Shown here piece after piece: positions 52,216-61,470 of a stretch of 64,000 nt of DNA. Position 1 is the stretch's first letter; each line of letters opens with the position of its first letter. The notes under the pieces were generated by a model that did not search any database, was not told the DNA's origin, and saw only the letters and a program-made list of their open reading frames with translations. The position numbers and the translations under genes are program-made. The DNA comes from Caldithrix sp964598255. Its GTDB lineage: Bacteria > Calditrichota > Calditrichia > Calditrichales > Calditrichaceae. Where the stretch lies: contig CAZRBA010000105.1 in NCBI GenBank assembly GCA_964598255.1, positions 1 to 64,000 on the forward strand, in the 5' to 3' direction.

Positions 52216-52806
52216 TTAATCTTTGATGGGGGGCGCATCCTTGTGCCTTTGGTAGGAATTTAGGGCTTGCTGATTTTTTATTTTTTTTCGTAATTCCCGT
52301 TCTTTAGCAGCTACACTAAAACTGGCTTCTTCCGGTCGGATATCCTTTAGAATGGCTCGCAATTCGGCAATTTCGTTTTTCAGCATGGCAATTTCTTGCT
52401 TTAATGTTTCGTTTTCTTTTCGTAATTGCAATTCGCGGATGGCCCGCTCAAACAACGAAATAATCTGATCAATACGAAAAGGTTTAATCATATAATGGAA
52501 CTGATAATTGCGCATAGCCTCCAGAGCATATTTGATATTGTGATATCCGGTCATAATAACCACAACCAAATCCGGAATTCGGTCGGCCAATTCGATACCC
52601 AATTGAATGCCGGTTTTATTTTTGTAGCCCAAATCAAAGTCTAACAAAGCAAACGCAATGTTTTTATGTTTGATTTTGGCCGGAACCTCATCCGGAGAGC
52701 TGGCCGTAACAACTTCGAACTGGTTGTCGATTAGTCCGTCCGAAATCATTTCCAGAATTGCCGGATCGTCATCCACTACCAAAATGGTTCGATTGGCAAA
52801 TTCCAT
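52216..52806 (-). CDS. Receiver-domain protein with C-terminal coiled coil
   Basis: A 196-residue protein. The receiver domain (about 1-125) has TILVVDDDPAIL, phosphoacceptor Asp56 in FALLDFD, VVIMTGY and KPFRIDQI. A long coiled coil follows (about 128-155, LQLRKENETLKQEIAMLKNE), then a charged tail. There is no DNA-binding or enzymatic output, so it must act by protein contacts. The coiled coil may link it to the NtrC-family protein downstream or to the GAF protein upstream. The ATG has AAGGAA. Confidence 0.85.
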   Translation of the reverse strand: MEFANRTILVVDDDPAILEMISDGLIDNQFEVVTASSPDEVPAKIKHKNIAFALLDFDLGYKNKTGIQLGIELADRIPDLVVVIMTGYHNIKYALEAMRNYQFHYMIKPFRIDQIISLFERAIRELQLRKENETLKQEIAMLKNEIAELRAILKDIRPEEASFSVAAKERELRKKIKNQQALNSYQRHKDAPPIKD

Positions 52807-52875
52807 TCATTATTCCTTCGAATGTTCTACTTTTATGCGAACCCTGCCTTTACGGTTGGCTCCTGCTTGCATTTT

Positions 52876-53847
52876 TTAAGAAGCGGCAAAGGTTTCGCTA
52901 CGTAATTCGTCAAATAACCGCAGCCATAATTGGCTGATAATCTGTCCGGCATCCTCACCGGATTGCGGATAGCTTATGGTTACGTATTTCAATTCCACTT
53001 TAATTTGATTTTTTTGCCCGCCAAAAGTCGTTTCCATATCTTCCTTTAAGCTACTGCACAGACTTTCGGAAGTAAACAGATCGGCATTGGGAAAAATAAA
53101 AAAAGCGGTATCCAAAGTAAGCCAAATTACATCACCGACCGATGATAATTTTTTATCGAACAATTCCTGATACACACGCACGGTATCTTCCAACGCTACA
53201 GTAGACATCATTTCATGCCACAAACTCAATCGGAAAATGGCAAACGAAACCGGATACAAACCTAACCGTGCTTCATAAATACGATCTTTAATAATTTTAC
53301 TGATGATATTTTCAAAACCTTTTTGTCTTCTTTTTACGGCGCCAAAGGTATGAAAAACCGGAGCCATCAGGTTGGTAAACGCAGATAACAATTTAATCTT
53401 TTCTTTGCTGAGATCCGTTTCAGCCTGATGGATGGCAACAATTAAAAAGGCGTTAATTTGTTCGTGAAAGCGAAAAGGGAAAAAATACAGGGCCTGTAAT
53501 TGATTTTTAAGCGCAATGGTTTGTTCGCCTATTTTCAATGCATCTTGAATATTACCGAATTTGGAGGGACGTTCTTTGCGAATAATATACCCGTTAATCG
53601 ATGCAAACAAACTAAAGCGCAATTTTTCCTGCAATTCCTGATCGAATTCCCTGCTTTTTATTATGACAAACTCTTCCAGATCGTCGTGATAGCGAGCAAT
53701 GGCCGCATGCTCTATTTTAAAATATTCCACATAAGTATCCAGAACCATTTCCAAAGCCACATCAAAATCGGTTACCTGATAAATGAGTGCGGCCAAATCG
53801 CTCATTAAAAAAGTTATTTCATTCGAAAACAAATTTTTTTCCGTCAT
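52876..53847 (-). CDS. GAF-domain protein with degenerate GGDEF-like domain
   Basis: A 323-residue cytoplasmic protein. Residues about 10-180 look like a GAF domain (ALIYQVTDFDVALEMVLDTY, then HAAIARYHDD and FFPFRFHEQINAFLIVAIH). Residues about 195-315 have the spacing of a GGDEF fold (PVSFAIFRLSLWHEM, DVIWLTLDTAFFIFPNAD) but no GG(D/E)EF signature, so catalysis is unlikely. The frame opens at 53892, inside the FapA gene, but the ATG at 53847 has AGGTGA at 8 bp and follows the FapA stop by 4 bp. The function is unknown; sensing and signalling are inferred. Confidence 0.7.
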   Translation of the reverse strand: MTEKNLFSNEITFLMSDLAALIYQVTDFDVALEMVLDTYVEYFKIEHAAIARYHDDLEEFVIIKSREFDQELQEKLRFSLFASINGYIIRKERPSKFGNIQDALKIGEQTIALKNQLQALYFFPFRFHEQINAFLIVAIHQAETDLSKEKIKLLSAFTNLMAPVFHTFGAVKRRQKGFENIISKIIKDRIYEARLGLYPVSFAIFRLSLWHEMMSTVALEDTVRVYQELFDKKLSSVGDVIWLTLDTAFFIFPNADLFTSESLCSSLKEDMETTFGGQKNQIKVELKYVTISYPQSGEDAGQIISQLWLRLFDELRSETFAAS

Positions 53848-53851
53848 ACGC

Positions 53852-55297
53852 TCATTCACCTGCCTTTGTCCCTTGTTTATTTCCGGGCACAAAAATATCG
53901 TAGGTATCGTCGCTCATTTCTTTTAGCGATTCAACGATTAATTCATCTTTAAACCGATATATTTTGACACTTTCCAACAATTCGTCGGAATGGAAGCCCA
54001 ATCCGTTAATTTCGATATGTACATTTGGGTATAGCTTGCCTTCTACAACCACTTCTTTTAACAAACGCTCTCGGGCGGCCTCTTTTTGCAAGACCATTTC
54101 TTCATCGTCTAATTGCATCAAACGATTTTTAAGGCGTTTTAGCTCGTTTTGTAAAAATGATAATTCCGAAAGTTTTTCATCCGAAATTTTTTTGACTTCG
54201 TTTTTTAAAATGTTCAAAAAGCGGTAACGTTTTTCAAGAGTGGAATAACGCAAACTTAAATCGGTACGCAATCGACTTAACTCCCACAATTTACGCTGAG
54301 AGCTGTTCTGGCCGCTGCCAATAATTTTAAGCTCGGTGTAAATATTACGCGGCGAACCGACCACAGCGGCCACAATACCTTTTTCGGAAGTCAAATTTCC
54401 GCCGCGTATTTGCCCTTCGGCTCCTTTTACCGTGGCCACACCGCCAACCGAAACACTGCTATTAATGATGTAGTGTTCCACATTTAGGTCACCCCGCACA
54501 CCCACCGTAGCATCTTGAATAAAGCCGCAAGAAAGGCTCCCGCCTGCAAGAATTTTGGCCCTGTTTTTGCCCACTACCCCGTATTTTATGGTAATATCTC
54601 CCTGTTGCGAGTAGATATGCGCAGCTTCCACATTCCCGCCAATTACAATGGAATCGCGCGCTTCCACACGAAAGCCGGAGCGTACGTCTCCGTCAATAAC
54701 CACCGGGCCGTTAAATTTAATATTCCCGCTTCCGTAATTGACATCGCCCTTTATCTGCAATACTTTATCCACATGAATGCGGTTCTGCTGACGATAGGCC
54801 GATCCGTCCGACGCAGCCATTAAGCGCAAGCCGTCTTCCGAAACGGTCGTATTGCGCCCTGCGGGAAGTTCCACATCCTGCCCTAAAGAAGAAATCATTT
54901 CGCCGGTTACGCTTTTACCGTCCTTGCCTTTTTGCGCCGGTATTTTGCTAACCAACACCTGCCCCGCTTTTACGGGCACAAATTTCATTCCCTGTTTAAA
55001 ATCAATACGTTTTTGCTTATCTGCGTCTTCGGGAGCCAATGGCACATCCCAAATAAGTTGGGCGTCTTTTCCCTTTTCGGCAGGGATGCCCCGTGCAATT
55101 ACTTTGTTATAGACGGGTTGTTTGTTTTTTAGAATTTCGTCAAAAACTTCGCGTCGCACCCCGTAGCGCAATCCGGCCTCTTTTAAAGCTTTAATGAGCT
55201 CTTCCCGCGAAGGAAACGATTCTCCCGATGCAGATATGGTAACGCGGGCGGTTAATCCCTGAGGGTCGATATTTACTTTAATTTTCTCCACGTTCAC
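53852..55297 (-). CDS. FapA family (DUF342) protein
   Basis: A 481-residue protein of the FapA/DUF342 family. After an N-terminal region (VTISASGESFPSREELIKAL, YGVRREVFDEIL) comes a right-handed beta-helix core (about 175-310) rich in G-x-V-x-x-G steps such as NYGSGNIKFNGPVVIDGDV. A coiled coil follows at about 335-405 (LSFLQNELKRLKNRLMQL). FapA proteins are often encoded beside flagellar or polar-signalling genes, and one controls polar localisation of regulators in Vibrio. The start is GTG with AGGAC upstream. No flagellar structural gene is in view, so its partner here may be the chemotaxis machinery. Confidence 0.85.
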   Translation of the reverse strand: MNVEKIKVNIDPQGLTARVTISASGESFPSREELIKALKEAGLRYGVRREVFDEILKNKQPVYNKVIARGIPAEKGKDAQLIWDVPLAPEDADKQKRIDFKQGMKFVPVKAGQVLVSKIPAQKGKDGKSVTGEMISSLGQDVELPAGRNTTVSEDGLRLMAASDGSAYRQQNRIHVDKVLQIKGDVNYGSGNIKFNGPVVIDGDVRSGFRVEARDSIVIGGNVEAAHIYSQQGDITIKYGVVGKNRAKILAGGSLSCGFIQDATVGVRGDLNVEHYIINSSVSVGGVATVKGAEGQIRGGNLTSEKGIVAAVVGSPRNIYTELKIIGSGQNSSQRKLWELSRLRTDLSLRYSTLEKRYRFLNILKNEVKKISDEKLSELSFLQNELKRLKNRLMQLDDEEMVLQKEAARERLLKEVVVEGKLYPNVHIEINGLGFHSDELLESVKIYRFKDELIVESLKEMSDDTYDIFVPGNKQGTKAGE

Positions 55298-55314
55298 GTT
55301 TGTCCTGTTTTAAC

Positions 55315-55614
55315 TTATCCTGTGGCTGCGGTTTGAACTTGTTCGCTTTGTTCTTCAAAATCGAACAAAATTTGCGCAACTTTACCGCAACTGCATTCAT
55401 AAATGATTCCGATCAAATCTTCGCCGTTATATATGGGATTCACTTTACCTTCCTGATGGTTTTCGCTCACCTGCAACGAATGTTCGATTTTTCTGGGTTT
55501 GCCAAATACCAATTGATCGCGTTTAATAACCGTCTTACTGCCATGAATTTTAGGATGTACCTGTTTAAAAATTTTTGCCTGATCCTCATCAAAAATATCC
55601 CTATTCCCCTGCAT
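55315..55614 (-). CDS. Small protein of unknown function in the chemotaxis cluster
   Basis: A 99-residue cytoplasmic protein I do not recognise. The N-terminal half is polar and basic (HPKIHGSKTVIKRDQLVFG). The C-terminal half has a compact segment with LIGIIYECSCGKVAQILFDF, where CSCG could bind a metal or lie at an active turn. It is placed between the CheZ-like gene (19 bp) and the FapA gene (17 bp), in frame with tight operon spacing, which supports it as a real gene. AAAGGAAG lies very close to the ATG. Confidence 0.65.
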   Translation of the reverse strand: MQGNRDIFDEDQAKIFKQVHPKIHGSKTVIKRDQLVFGKPRKIEHSLQVSENHQEGKVNPIYNGEDLIGIIYECSCGKVAQILFDFEEQSEQVQTAATG

Positions 55615-55633
55615 CTTCCTTTATCTCCCGTTT

Positions 55634-56278
55634 TTATTTTTGATTGAAATATTTATCTATCATATCCTGAGCCACTCCGTTATGGCGTACGATATCGGTG
55701 GTAACCACATTGAATTTTTGCAGGGCATGATTATCCTGCGATTTTTGCAATTCTTTTTCTATGGCCGCTAAAATATCCTGTCCGAACAGTGTACGTCCTC
55801 TGATTTTTAATGACGTGTTAAACAGATCGACAAATTTTTTGTAAATGGCTTCCAAGATGCGATTGACATATTCCAATTGCTGGTTAGTAATATCCTGAAA
55901 TTGAAAAGCCAAAAAAATGTCGGAAATCTTTTTCTCCAACGTTTCCAAATTTTTCATCATATCTTGCGAGCCGTTATTTTGCGAAGCCTGGGCTTTAACT
56001 TCGGTTATTTTACGGTTAATAAACTCTAACTGGTCAAGAATTTTATGCGTGGCCATCTCGGTTGTTTGCGAAACAAATTGCAAATTATCGGAAGCAGAGG
56101 GAATTTTTTGTGATCCGTCTTTCATAAATGCGTTAACTTCGAGCATTAAAGGAATGATATCTTTGATAAAATTAAACATGTCGTGTACCAGCGGAAGCGC
56201 TTCGCTATTGGTTTCGATATTGGCATCCAGCTCATTTATGCGCTGAATCAGATCGTTTATCCCGTTAACTTCGTGCAT
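55634..56278 (-). CDS. CheZ-like CheY-phosphate phosphatase
   Basis: A mostly helical 214-residue protein. AFQFQDITNQQLEYVNRIL near residues 124-142 matches the CheZ signature DFQDLTGQ: Asp129 and Gln133 have the same four-residue spacing as the catalytic Asp143 and Gln147 of E. coli CheZ. Long helices flank it, as expected for the CheZ four-helix bundle. CheZ removes the phosphoryl group from CheY. The cheY gene lies directly upstream with a 17-bp gap, which strengthens the call. The C-terminal CheY-binding peptide is not obvious. Confidence 0.75.
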   Translation of the reverse strand: MHEVNGINDLIQRINELDANIETNSEALPLVHDMFNFIKDIIPLMLEVNAFMKDGSQKIPSASDNLQFVSQTTEMATHKILDQLEFINRKITEVKAQASQNNGSQDMMKNLETLEKKISDIFLAFQFQDITNQQLEYVNRILEAIYKKFVDLFNTSLKIRGRTLFGQDILAAIEKELQKSQDNHALQKFNVVTTDIVRHNGVAQDMIDKYFNQK

Positions 56279-56295
56279 TATTCCCCCTGTAATTA

Positions 56296-56673
56296 TCAGG
56301 CACCCAATAAATCCAACATTTTCTTTTTCAGAACATCCGGTGTAAAAGGCTTAACAATGTATCCGTTCACACCGATGCGAATTGCAGTTAACACATCTTC
56401 TTCCATCCCGCGGGTTGTAATCATCAAAATCGGCAAGGAACGCCAGCGTTCTTCCCTGCGCACGTATTCCACAAATTCTTTACCGGACATTTCCGGCATA
56501 TTCCAATCGGTTAGCACGATATCATATTGGTTTTCGTGTAATTTTTCCAGTGCATCCAAACCGTTCTCGGCTTCGTCAAAGCGCACCGCACCCAAATTCT
56601 TCAGGGCATTTGCAATTATCCGGCGCATGGTCGGTGAATCGTCTACAAACAATATGCGCTTATTTTCCAGCAT
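56296..56673 (-). CDS. cheY: Chemotaxis response regulator CheY
   Basis: A single receiver domain of 125 residues: ILFVDDSPTMRRII (acidic pocket), phosphoacceptor Asp56 in IVLTDWNMPEMSG, LMITTRG with the switch Thr, and VKPFTPDVL with the conserved Lys. The WNMPEMSG stretch is typical of motor-controlling CheY proteins. It is followed by the CheZ-like gene. It starts 281 bp after cheB, so it probably has its own promoter. AAAGGGAG lies upstream of the ATG. Confidence 0.93.
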   Translation of the reverse strand: MLENKRILFVDDSPTMRRIIANALKNLGAVRFDEAENGLDALEKLHENQYDIVLTDWNMPEMSGKEFVEYVRREERWRSLPILMITTRGMEEDVLTAIRIGVNGYIVKPFTPDVLKKKMLDLLGA

Positions 56674-56954
56674 TTGGCGTACTCCCTTTAAGTAATATGG
56701 CTAAAAATTTTAAAAATACCTGCCCCATCCTGAAAACAGCACCTGCCACCCCGTTAATTTTACTTCAACAAACATGCCAAATTTTTGGCTAATCCGGCAT
56801 TGCCCCTGCTTTCGCCTTTTTCCGGATTTTATTGTTTACATTTCACGGCTTTAAAAACAGAAAAAATTTCCCTCCGTGGGGATATTTATTCCGAAAAAAG
56901 CGCCGGGTACAAGTACCTTTTTTTGCAGCGCAGTCCTATTTTCAATCGAATCGT
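56674..56954. other. Intergenic region between cheB and cheY
   Basis: 281 bp with no supported gene. It should hold the promoter for the cheY-fapA group, but I found no convincing -35/-10 pair or sigma28-like site. A small hairpin GGTAC-TT-GTACC at about 56908-56919, flanked by T-runs and A-runs, could act as a weak terminator after cheB. Confidence 0.45.
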
Positions 56955-58019
56955 TCAATGCACCCAGGCCATGTTTTGATTTAAATGTTTTACAACATAC
57001 TCGGGAATTTTACTTAACGGCAACAAATGCATAGCTCCTCCCCGAAAATAGGCTTCTTTGGGCATGCCAAAAACAACCGAAGTATCTTTGTCCTGTGCCA
57101 GAGTAAAGGCGCCCTTTTCACGCATTTTTACCATGGCGTCGGCTCCGTCGTCTCCCATTCCGGTTAGCATAATGCCAATGGCATGTTCTCCCGCATGTTT
57201 GGCCACCGAACGAAAAAGCACATCCACACTGGGACGATATCCGTTAATGCGTGCTCCGGCCCTGCAAATTACACGATAGCTTTTATTATGGCGCACCAAT
57301 TGCAGGTGAAAATTACCTGGGGCTATCAACACATGCCCCGGACGCACCTCGTCCCCGGATTGTGCTTCTTTAACATTAAATGCGGTTTCGGCATTTAACT
57401 GTTGTGCAAATTGAAACGTAAAACCGGCTGGCATGTGTTGTACAACTACCATACCTGGCATATCGGGTGGCAAAGCTCCCAACAAAAAGCGTAATGCCCG
57501 CGTTCCTCCCGTAGAAGCACCAATGGCAATAATTCGGCTCGATAAATACGCAGCGCTTATTTTTTGTCCGGCCAACGGTTTACGGTTTACACCGGTTTGG
57601 TTTTTAAAAACCATAATATTGGCTTTTGCAGCCATTTTAATTTTCGATTTTAATTCGCCGAGCATTAAAGAAAGATTGTATTTTACATTTGTCATCGGCT
57701 TTAAAATAAAATCCACGGCGCCACTGGCCAAAGCCTCCAAAGTTATTCTGGAACCGCGTTGGGTTAATGCACTAACCATAATAACCGGCAAGGGATTATT
57801 TTTCATAATATGCTTTAAAAAAATCAATCCGTTGGTTCCGGGCATTTCAATATCCAACGTTAACACATCCGGGTGTGTTTGTTCGATGAGTTTTTGCGCG
57901 CGGTTGGCATCACCGGCTGTTCCTACAATACTAATTTGCGGATCATCGCTCAAACCGCGCAGCAAAATGCGGCGCACTAAAGCCGAATCGTCTACGATTA
58001 AAACTTTTATGGGTTTCAC
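56955..58019 (-). CDS. cheB: Chemotaxis protein-glutamate methylesterase/glutaminase CheB
   Basis: CheB demethylates and deamidates chemoreceptors. The 354-residue protein has a receiver domain (about 1-125, VLIVDDSALVRR and LTLDIEMPGTNG with the phosphoacceptor) and the methylesterase domain: IAIGASTGGTRAL with the catalytic Ser, VVQHMPAGFT with His, and TGMGDDGADAM with Asp. The start codon is GTG, overlapping the cheR stop as GTGA. CheD downstream may share the deamidation task. Confidence 0.96.
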   Translation of the reverse strand: MKPIKVLIVDDSALVRRILLRGLSDDPQISIVGTAGDANRAQKLIEQTHPDVLTLDIEMPGTNGLIFLKHIMKNNPLPVIMVSALTQRGSRITLEALASGAVDFILKPMTNVKYNLSLMLGELKSKIKMAAKANIMVFKNQTGVNRKPLAGQKISAAYLSSRIIAIGASTGGTRALRFLLGALPPDMPGMVVVQHMPAGFTFQFAQQLNAETAFNVKEAQSGDEVRPGHVLIAPGNFHLQLVRHNKSYRVICRAGARINGYRPSVDVLFRSVAKHAGEHAIGIMLTGMGDDGADAMVKMREKGAFTLAQDKDTSVVFGMPKEAYFRGGAMHLLPLSKIPEYVVKHLNQNMAWVH

Positions 58020-58852
58020 GTTTGCTCCCTGCGCACGTAAACAGACGGTTGCACATATTTAAAATAAGGATCACGATGGCTTAAACTTTCTGAATGTCCC
58101 AAAAACAAAAATCCGCCGGGCTGTAAGTAACGCCGGAACCGGAAAATCAATTTTTCGCGCATGGGTTCGTCAAAATAAATCATCACGTTGCGGCAAAAAA
58201 TAACATGAAATTTGCGTTTAAACGGAAAACGTTCACGCACCAAATTCAGTCGTCTAAAAAGAATTAATGATTTTAAAAAAGGCTTTACCACAAACACCTG
58301 TTCATTTACCTGCATGAAATATTTTTGCACCCACTCTTTTTTTAAATGGATTACATTGTTTTTTGAAAATTGCCCGAGTTCCGCTTTTTTTAACGCCCGA
58401 CGTGAAATATCGGTAGCCAAAATTGCCGCTTGATCGGTAACTTTGTTTAATCCGAAATATTCGTTTAAAATCATGGCTATTTGGTAGGCTTCTTCTCCGC
58501 TGGAACATCCGGCCGACCAGATACGTATTTTTTCCGAAGCAGATTTTCTGGCGGCCCAATACGGTATAACAGTTTGCCACAAAAAATCAAAATGCGCACT
58601 TTCGCGATTGAAATAGGTATGGTTTGTGGAAATACGATCGGCCAAGGCGGCGAGTTCGCGTCCTGTTTTATCGTTTTCCACATATTGCAAGTAATCTTTA
58701 AAGCTTTTAAAACCAAGCGAATAAATATATTTTTGCAAACGGGTTTTTACCAAAAAACGTTTTTGCGGCCCCAGTGCAATACCGAATTGTTTTTTAACCA
58801 AACGGCTAATTTCAAAAAGATCGCTTTCGGTAAATAATGGGGCATCCACCAT
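58016..58852 (-). CDS. cheR: Chemotaxis protein methyltransferase CheR
   Basis: CheR methylates glutamates of chemoreceptors with SAM. The 278-residue protein has the N-terminal helical domain (about 10-80), NHTYFNRESAHFDFL, the SAM-binding motif IWSAGCSSGEEAYQIAM, and FCRNVMIYFD. It lies 2 bp after the chemoreceptor gene and overlaps cheB by 4 bp. Confidence 0.96.
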   Translation of the reverse strand: MVDAPLFTESDLFEISRLVKKQFGIALGPQKRFLVKTRLQKYIYSLGFKSFKDYLQYVENDKTGRELAALADRISTNHTYFNRESAHFDFLWQTVIPYWAARKSASEKIRIWSAGCSSGEEAYQIAMILNEYFGLNKVTDQAAILATDISRRALKKAELGQFSKNNVIHLKKEWVQKYFMQVNEQVFVVKPFLKSLILFRRLNLVRERFPFKRKFHVIFCRNVMIYFDEPMREKLIFRFRRYLQPGGFLFLGHSESLSHRDPYFKYVQPSVYVRREQT

Positions 58853-58854
58853 TT

Positions 58855-61389
58855 TTAAAAATCTCCAAAATCCAAATCGTCATTAAAAGCGGTCGGTTTG
58901 TGTTTTCCGTTGCCATTGCGGCCGTTTCCGCCGGTATGTTCCGCAACAAATGCCGATTGCGAAAAGCCCATCGCTTTGCCGTAATCATCCATTGTTTCCG
59001 AAATGGCTTCATAGCCGGTTAGTCGAAATTTCCCTACCAATTTTTGTAGGTTTAGTGCCTGACCTGAAAGTTCTTCGGCTGCAGAAGCACTTTGTTCGGC
59101 ACTGGCCGCATTGCTTTGCGTAACTTCATCCACCTGTTTTAGGGCGGAACTGATTTGCTCGATACCTTCCACCTGCTCGGAAGAAGCGCTGGCAATTTCA
59201 TCCATTAGGTCGTTCACCTTGGTAATATTGGCAATAATCGAATCCAAAGCATGGGCGGTTTGATCGGCAATATCCGCACCGACCCGGATTTTTTCGATGG
59301 ATCCTTCAATAAGTTTTTCGGTTTCTTTGGCCGCCTTGGCGCTGCGTTGAGCTAAGTTGCGCACTTCTTCGGCAACCACGGCAAATCCTTTGCCATGCAC
59401 TCCGGCCCGGGCGGCTTCTACGGCGGCATTCAGCGAAAGCAAATTGGTTTGAAAAGCGATTTCGTCAATTACTTTAATAATTTTGGCAATTTGATTGGAC
59501 GAATCGTTTATGGCCTGCATAGCCTCCAGCATTTTAGCCATTTGCTGATTTCCGTCCTGCGCGGCCGTAGTGGCCTGCTTGGAAATTTGATTGGCCATTT
59601 GCGCATGTTCCGAATTTTGCTTGGCCTGCGTGGCCACTTCTTCGATGGAAACCGTGGTTTCTTCCAACGCTCCCGCTTGTTCGGTAGCCCCTTGCGAAAC
59701 CGCCTGGCTGGAATCGGCCACCTGGTGAGCTCCATTGCGAATTTGTTCGACCGAATTGGCAATATTTGCCAAAATTTCATTTAAGGCATCCAACGTTTTG
59801 TTCAGAGCATTTTTCATCCGTGCCAAATCGCCTTTGTGTTCTCCGGTAATTTTTACCGTTAAATCGCCCTCGGCAACACGTTCCAGTGCCGTTAAAATTT
59901 CGTTCATGGGAAACGTAAGCGCATCCAACGTCTCATTGAATCCGCGTACAATTTTACGGTAATCGCCCTGATGCTTGCTATCATCTACACGCAACTCCAG
60001 ACGACCTTCCAAGGCTCCTTCGATCAGGGCGTTGGAATCGTGAATTAAATTGTTAATGGCCGTAATACATTGGTTAATGCTTTCTTTAAGAATATTAAAA
60101 TCACCGCGATATTCTGATTTGATCGTCTCGGGAATTTCGCCACGAGCCACCATGGCCATAATTTGCGCACTCTCGTTCAACGGTTGCACAATGGCATCCA
60201 TAGCTTCATTAAATCCTAAGAGAATGGCACTGTAATCACCGCGAAATTTTTGTGCATTACCCCGATAGCTCAAATTTCCGGCTTTGGCTTCCTCGGTCAT
60301 TCGAACACTTTCTTCTACCAAACGGTTTAAGTTGGCCCGAATGGTATTGATGGCATCGGTAAGTTGCATTAAATTGCCGGGCAAGGCGCGCAGTTCATGG
60401 TTCAAACTGCCCTCGGCATATTCGTTTAAAATGGTAATGGTATCTTTTAAAGGCAAAGTTAACACATCCAGCGCATCATTTAAACTAACGATTACTTCGC
60501 GATAAGCACCCTGCAAATCACGCACATCGGCACGAGCTTCGATATTTCCCTGTTTCAGATGATCTACCAAATTTTTCAGCTCGGAAACTATGGTTCTCAG
60601 GCTCTCTTTTACTTCCAGCAAGGCATGGCCAAGTTCGTCTTCGTCGGAAAGAACGCCGATTTCGGTATCGATGTTGCCTTTGGCCAAATCGTGCGCTTCG
60701 CGGGCCTTTTCGCTTATGGTTTGTGCCATGAACTTAAATGAATGGAAAAGATGTCCCAGTTCGTCATCCCATTTATACGTTTGTTCAAAAACCAAATGAC
60801 CTTTTGATAATTGATCGGCCATACGTTTTAGGCTTTGCAGAGGTTTTGTTAAAAAGCCGGTAAAATAAAATACAAACCAAATAAACAAAAGCATACCCAG
60901 CACACCCAGCAGCAAAACGGTGTTCATGGCAGAATTTAAAGCAGCATCCCTATTTTTTAACGAAATTCCGATTGTTACCATGCCCAATAACTTTTGTTTG
61001 TCCATAACGGGCAAACGAATAAACATTTCGCTGGCACTTTCCATAAAACCTTTAATTTCGCTCACATCCACCAAAGGCATTCCGTTTTTTCGATAGCTAA
61101 AATACGATTTTCCGTTGGCATCTTTTACTTCGATCAGGGAAATTTGATCGTCTTTCAAAAATCCCGCTACCGCTTTTTTGACCATATCTTCATCGCCGAA
61201 CTCAACACCCATACGTACGGCTTCCACGGTTAAACGCCCGATAATATCCAATGATGCTTTTTGATTAATATCCAAAGCGTCGGAAGTTATATGCCGGATA
61301 AAAAATGTTCCCAAACCAATCATAACGATTATAGCGGGCACAAATACCACCAAAATTTTATGCTTTATGGACAACCTGGAAAACCACAT
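58855..61389 (-). CDS. Methyl-accepting chemotaxis protein with a poly-HAMP array
   Basis: An 844-residue receptor. TM1 is at about 12-31, followed by a periplasmic sensor of about 120 residues (32-150), then TM2 at about 155-178. A canonical HAMP (about 178-230) is followed by a long chain of HAMP-like units to about 545; repeated marks are NDALDVLTLPLKDTI, NEAMDAIVQPLNE and NETLDALTFPMNEI, each followed by G-[DEN]-L. The signalling domain (about 560-790) has the kinase-contact tip EIAFQTNLLSLNAAVEAARAG. The C-terminus ends FNDDLDFGDF with no NWETF-type tether for CheR/CheB. It is embedded between cheW and cheR, so it is probably the main receptor of this array. Confidence 0.94.
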   Translation of the reverse strand: MWFSRLSIKHKILVVFVPAIIVMIGLGTFFIRHITSDALDINQKASLDIIGRLTVEAVRMGVEFGDEDMVKKAVAGFLKDDQISLIEVKDANGKSYFSYRKNGMPLVDVSEIKGFMESASEMFIRLPVMDKQKLLGMVTIGISLKNRDAALNSAMNTVLLLGVLGMLLFIWFVFYFTGFLTKPLQSLKRMADQLSKGHLVFEQTYKWDDELGHLFHSFKFMAQTISEKAREAHDLAKGNIDTEIGVLSDEDELGHALLEVKESLRTIVSELKNLVDHLKQGNIEARADVRDLQGAYREVIVSLNDALDVLTLPLKDTITILNEYAEGSLNHELRALPGNLMQLTDAINTIRANLNRLVEESVRMTEEAKAGNLSYRGNAQKFRGDYSAILLGFNEAMDAIVQPLNESAQIMAMVARGEIPETIKSEYRGDFNILKESINQCITAINNLIHDSNALIEGALEGRLELRVDDSKHQGDYRKIVRGFNETLDALTFPMNEILTALERVAEGDLTVKITGEHKGDLARMKNALNKTLDALNEILANIANSVEQIRNGAHQVADSSQAVSQGATEQAGALEETTVSIEEVATQAKQNSEHAQMANQISKQATTAAQDGNQQMAKMLEAMQAINDSSNQIAKIIKVIDEIAFQTNLLSLNAAVEAARAGVHGKGFAVVAEEVRNLAQRSAKAAKETEKLIEGSIEKIRVGADIADQTAHALDSIIANITKVNDLMDEIASASSEQVEGIEQISSALKQVDEVTQSNAASAEQSASAAEELSGQALNLQKLVGKFRLTGYEAISETMDDYGKAMGFSQSAFVAEHTGGNGRNGNGKHKPTAFNDDLDFGDF

Positions 61390-61470
61390 GATTTGTCCCT
61401 TTCTTTAAAAAACTTTACCGGTTATTTTGCCTTTTTTTTAAACAAAGTGTTTTTATGTGCTTTTCAGCAA

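Noticed and set aside
52876..53847. Active diguanylate cyclase
   Set aside because: The C-terminal domain has GGDEF-like spacing but no GG(D/E)EF motif, so catalysis is not supported.
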